5,014 nucleotides of DNA from NCBI GenBank assembly GCA_030837825.1, contig JAUQYB010000128.1:1-5014 (forward strand), in the 5' to 3' direction. The notes beneath the pieces are model-generated. The model was not told where the DNA came from. It worked only from the letters and a program-made list of their open reading frames with translations, and made no database searches. Of this stretch, positions 4,998-5,014 are shown piece after piece (the first letter of the stretch is position 1; every line of letters starts with the position of its first letter). The stretch comes from Albidovulum sp. (lineage in GTDB: Bacteria; Pseudomonadota; Alphaproteobacteria; Rhodobacterales; Rhodobacteraceae). The position numbers were made by a program, and so were the translations under genes.

Positions 4998-5014
4998 TGG
5001 CGGTGGCGACAGGA

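Overview
The window is GC-rich chromosomal DNA, most likely from an alphaproteobacterium of the Rhodobacteraceae/Paracoccaceae type. The evidence is the close resemblance of the aa3-type oxidase subunit I and the c550/c2-type cytochrome to their Paracoccus and Rhodobacter counterparts as I remember them, and a TTGA-N6-TCAA box of the FnrP/FnrL/Nnr type. No mobile element, CRISPR array, phage gene or obvious island boundary is visible. This looks like core genome plus small lineage-specific genes, not a new defence or mobile system.

Left part (1-2189, all minus strand). Read in the direction of transcription, the order is lipB (octanoyltransferase, 2189-1542), cycA (periplasmic cytochrome c, 1299-892) and ctaD (cytochrome c oxidase subunit I, 729 to beyond the left edge, 5' part only). 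CycA carries electrons from the bc1 complex to terminal acceptors, and CtaD belongs to one of those acceptors, so the two neighbours form a respiratory unit. A perfect TTGA-N6-TCAA dyad lies 94 bp upstream of cycA, which suggests control of cycA by oxygen or nitric oxide through an FNR/CRP-family regulator. ctaD has its own candidate promoter and Shine-Dalgarno sequence.

Middle part (2190-4267, plus strand). A 141-bp divergent intergenic region separates lipB from a small exported protein of unknown function (2331-2615, 94 aa). After a strong GC hairpin (2666-2695) comes a 497-aa exported protein (2725-4218). It has a glycine-zipper stretch, a peptidoglycan-binding domain, a four-cysteine region and an Ala/Pro-rich tail. 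A textbook rho-independent terminator closes this block at 4234-4267.

Right part (4268-5014). A plus-strand tRNA-Leu with anticodon GAG (4358-4444) converges on a minus-strand MarR-family regulator that starts with GTG (4875-4459), leaving only 14 bp between them. Upstream of marR, nested inverted repeats overlap a good -35/-10 pair that points out of the right edge. An AGGA motif forms the last four bases. The regulator therefore probably controls a divergent gene that begins just outside the window.

The most interesting items are the FNR-type box at cycA, the MarR operator/promoter overlap, GANTC sites lying in or beside predicted promoters, and the two exported proteins of unknown function.
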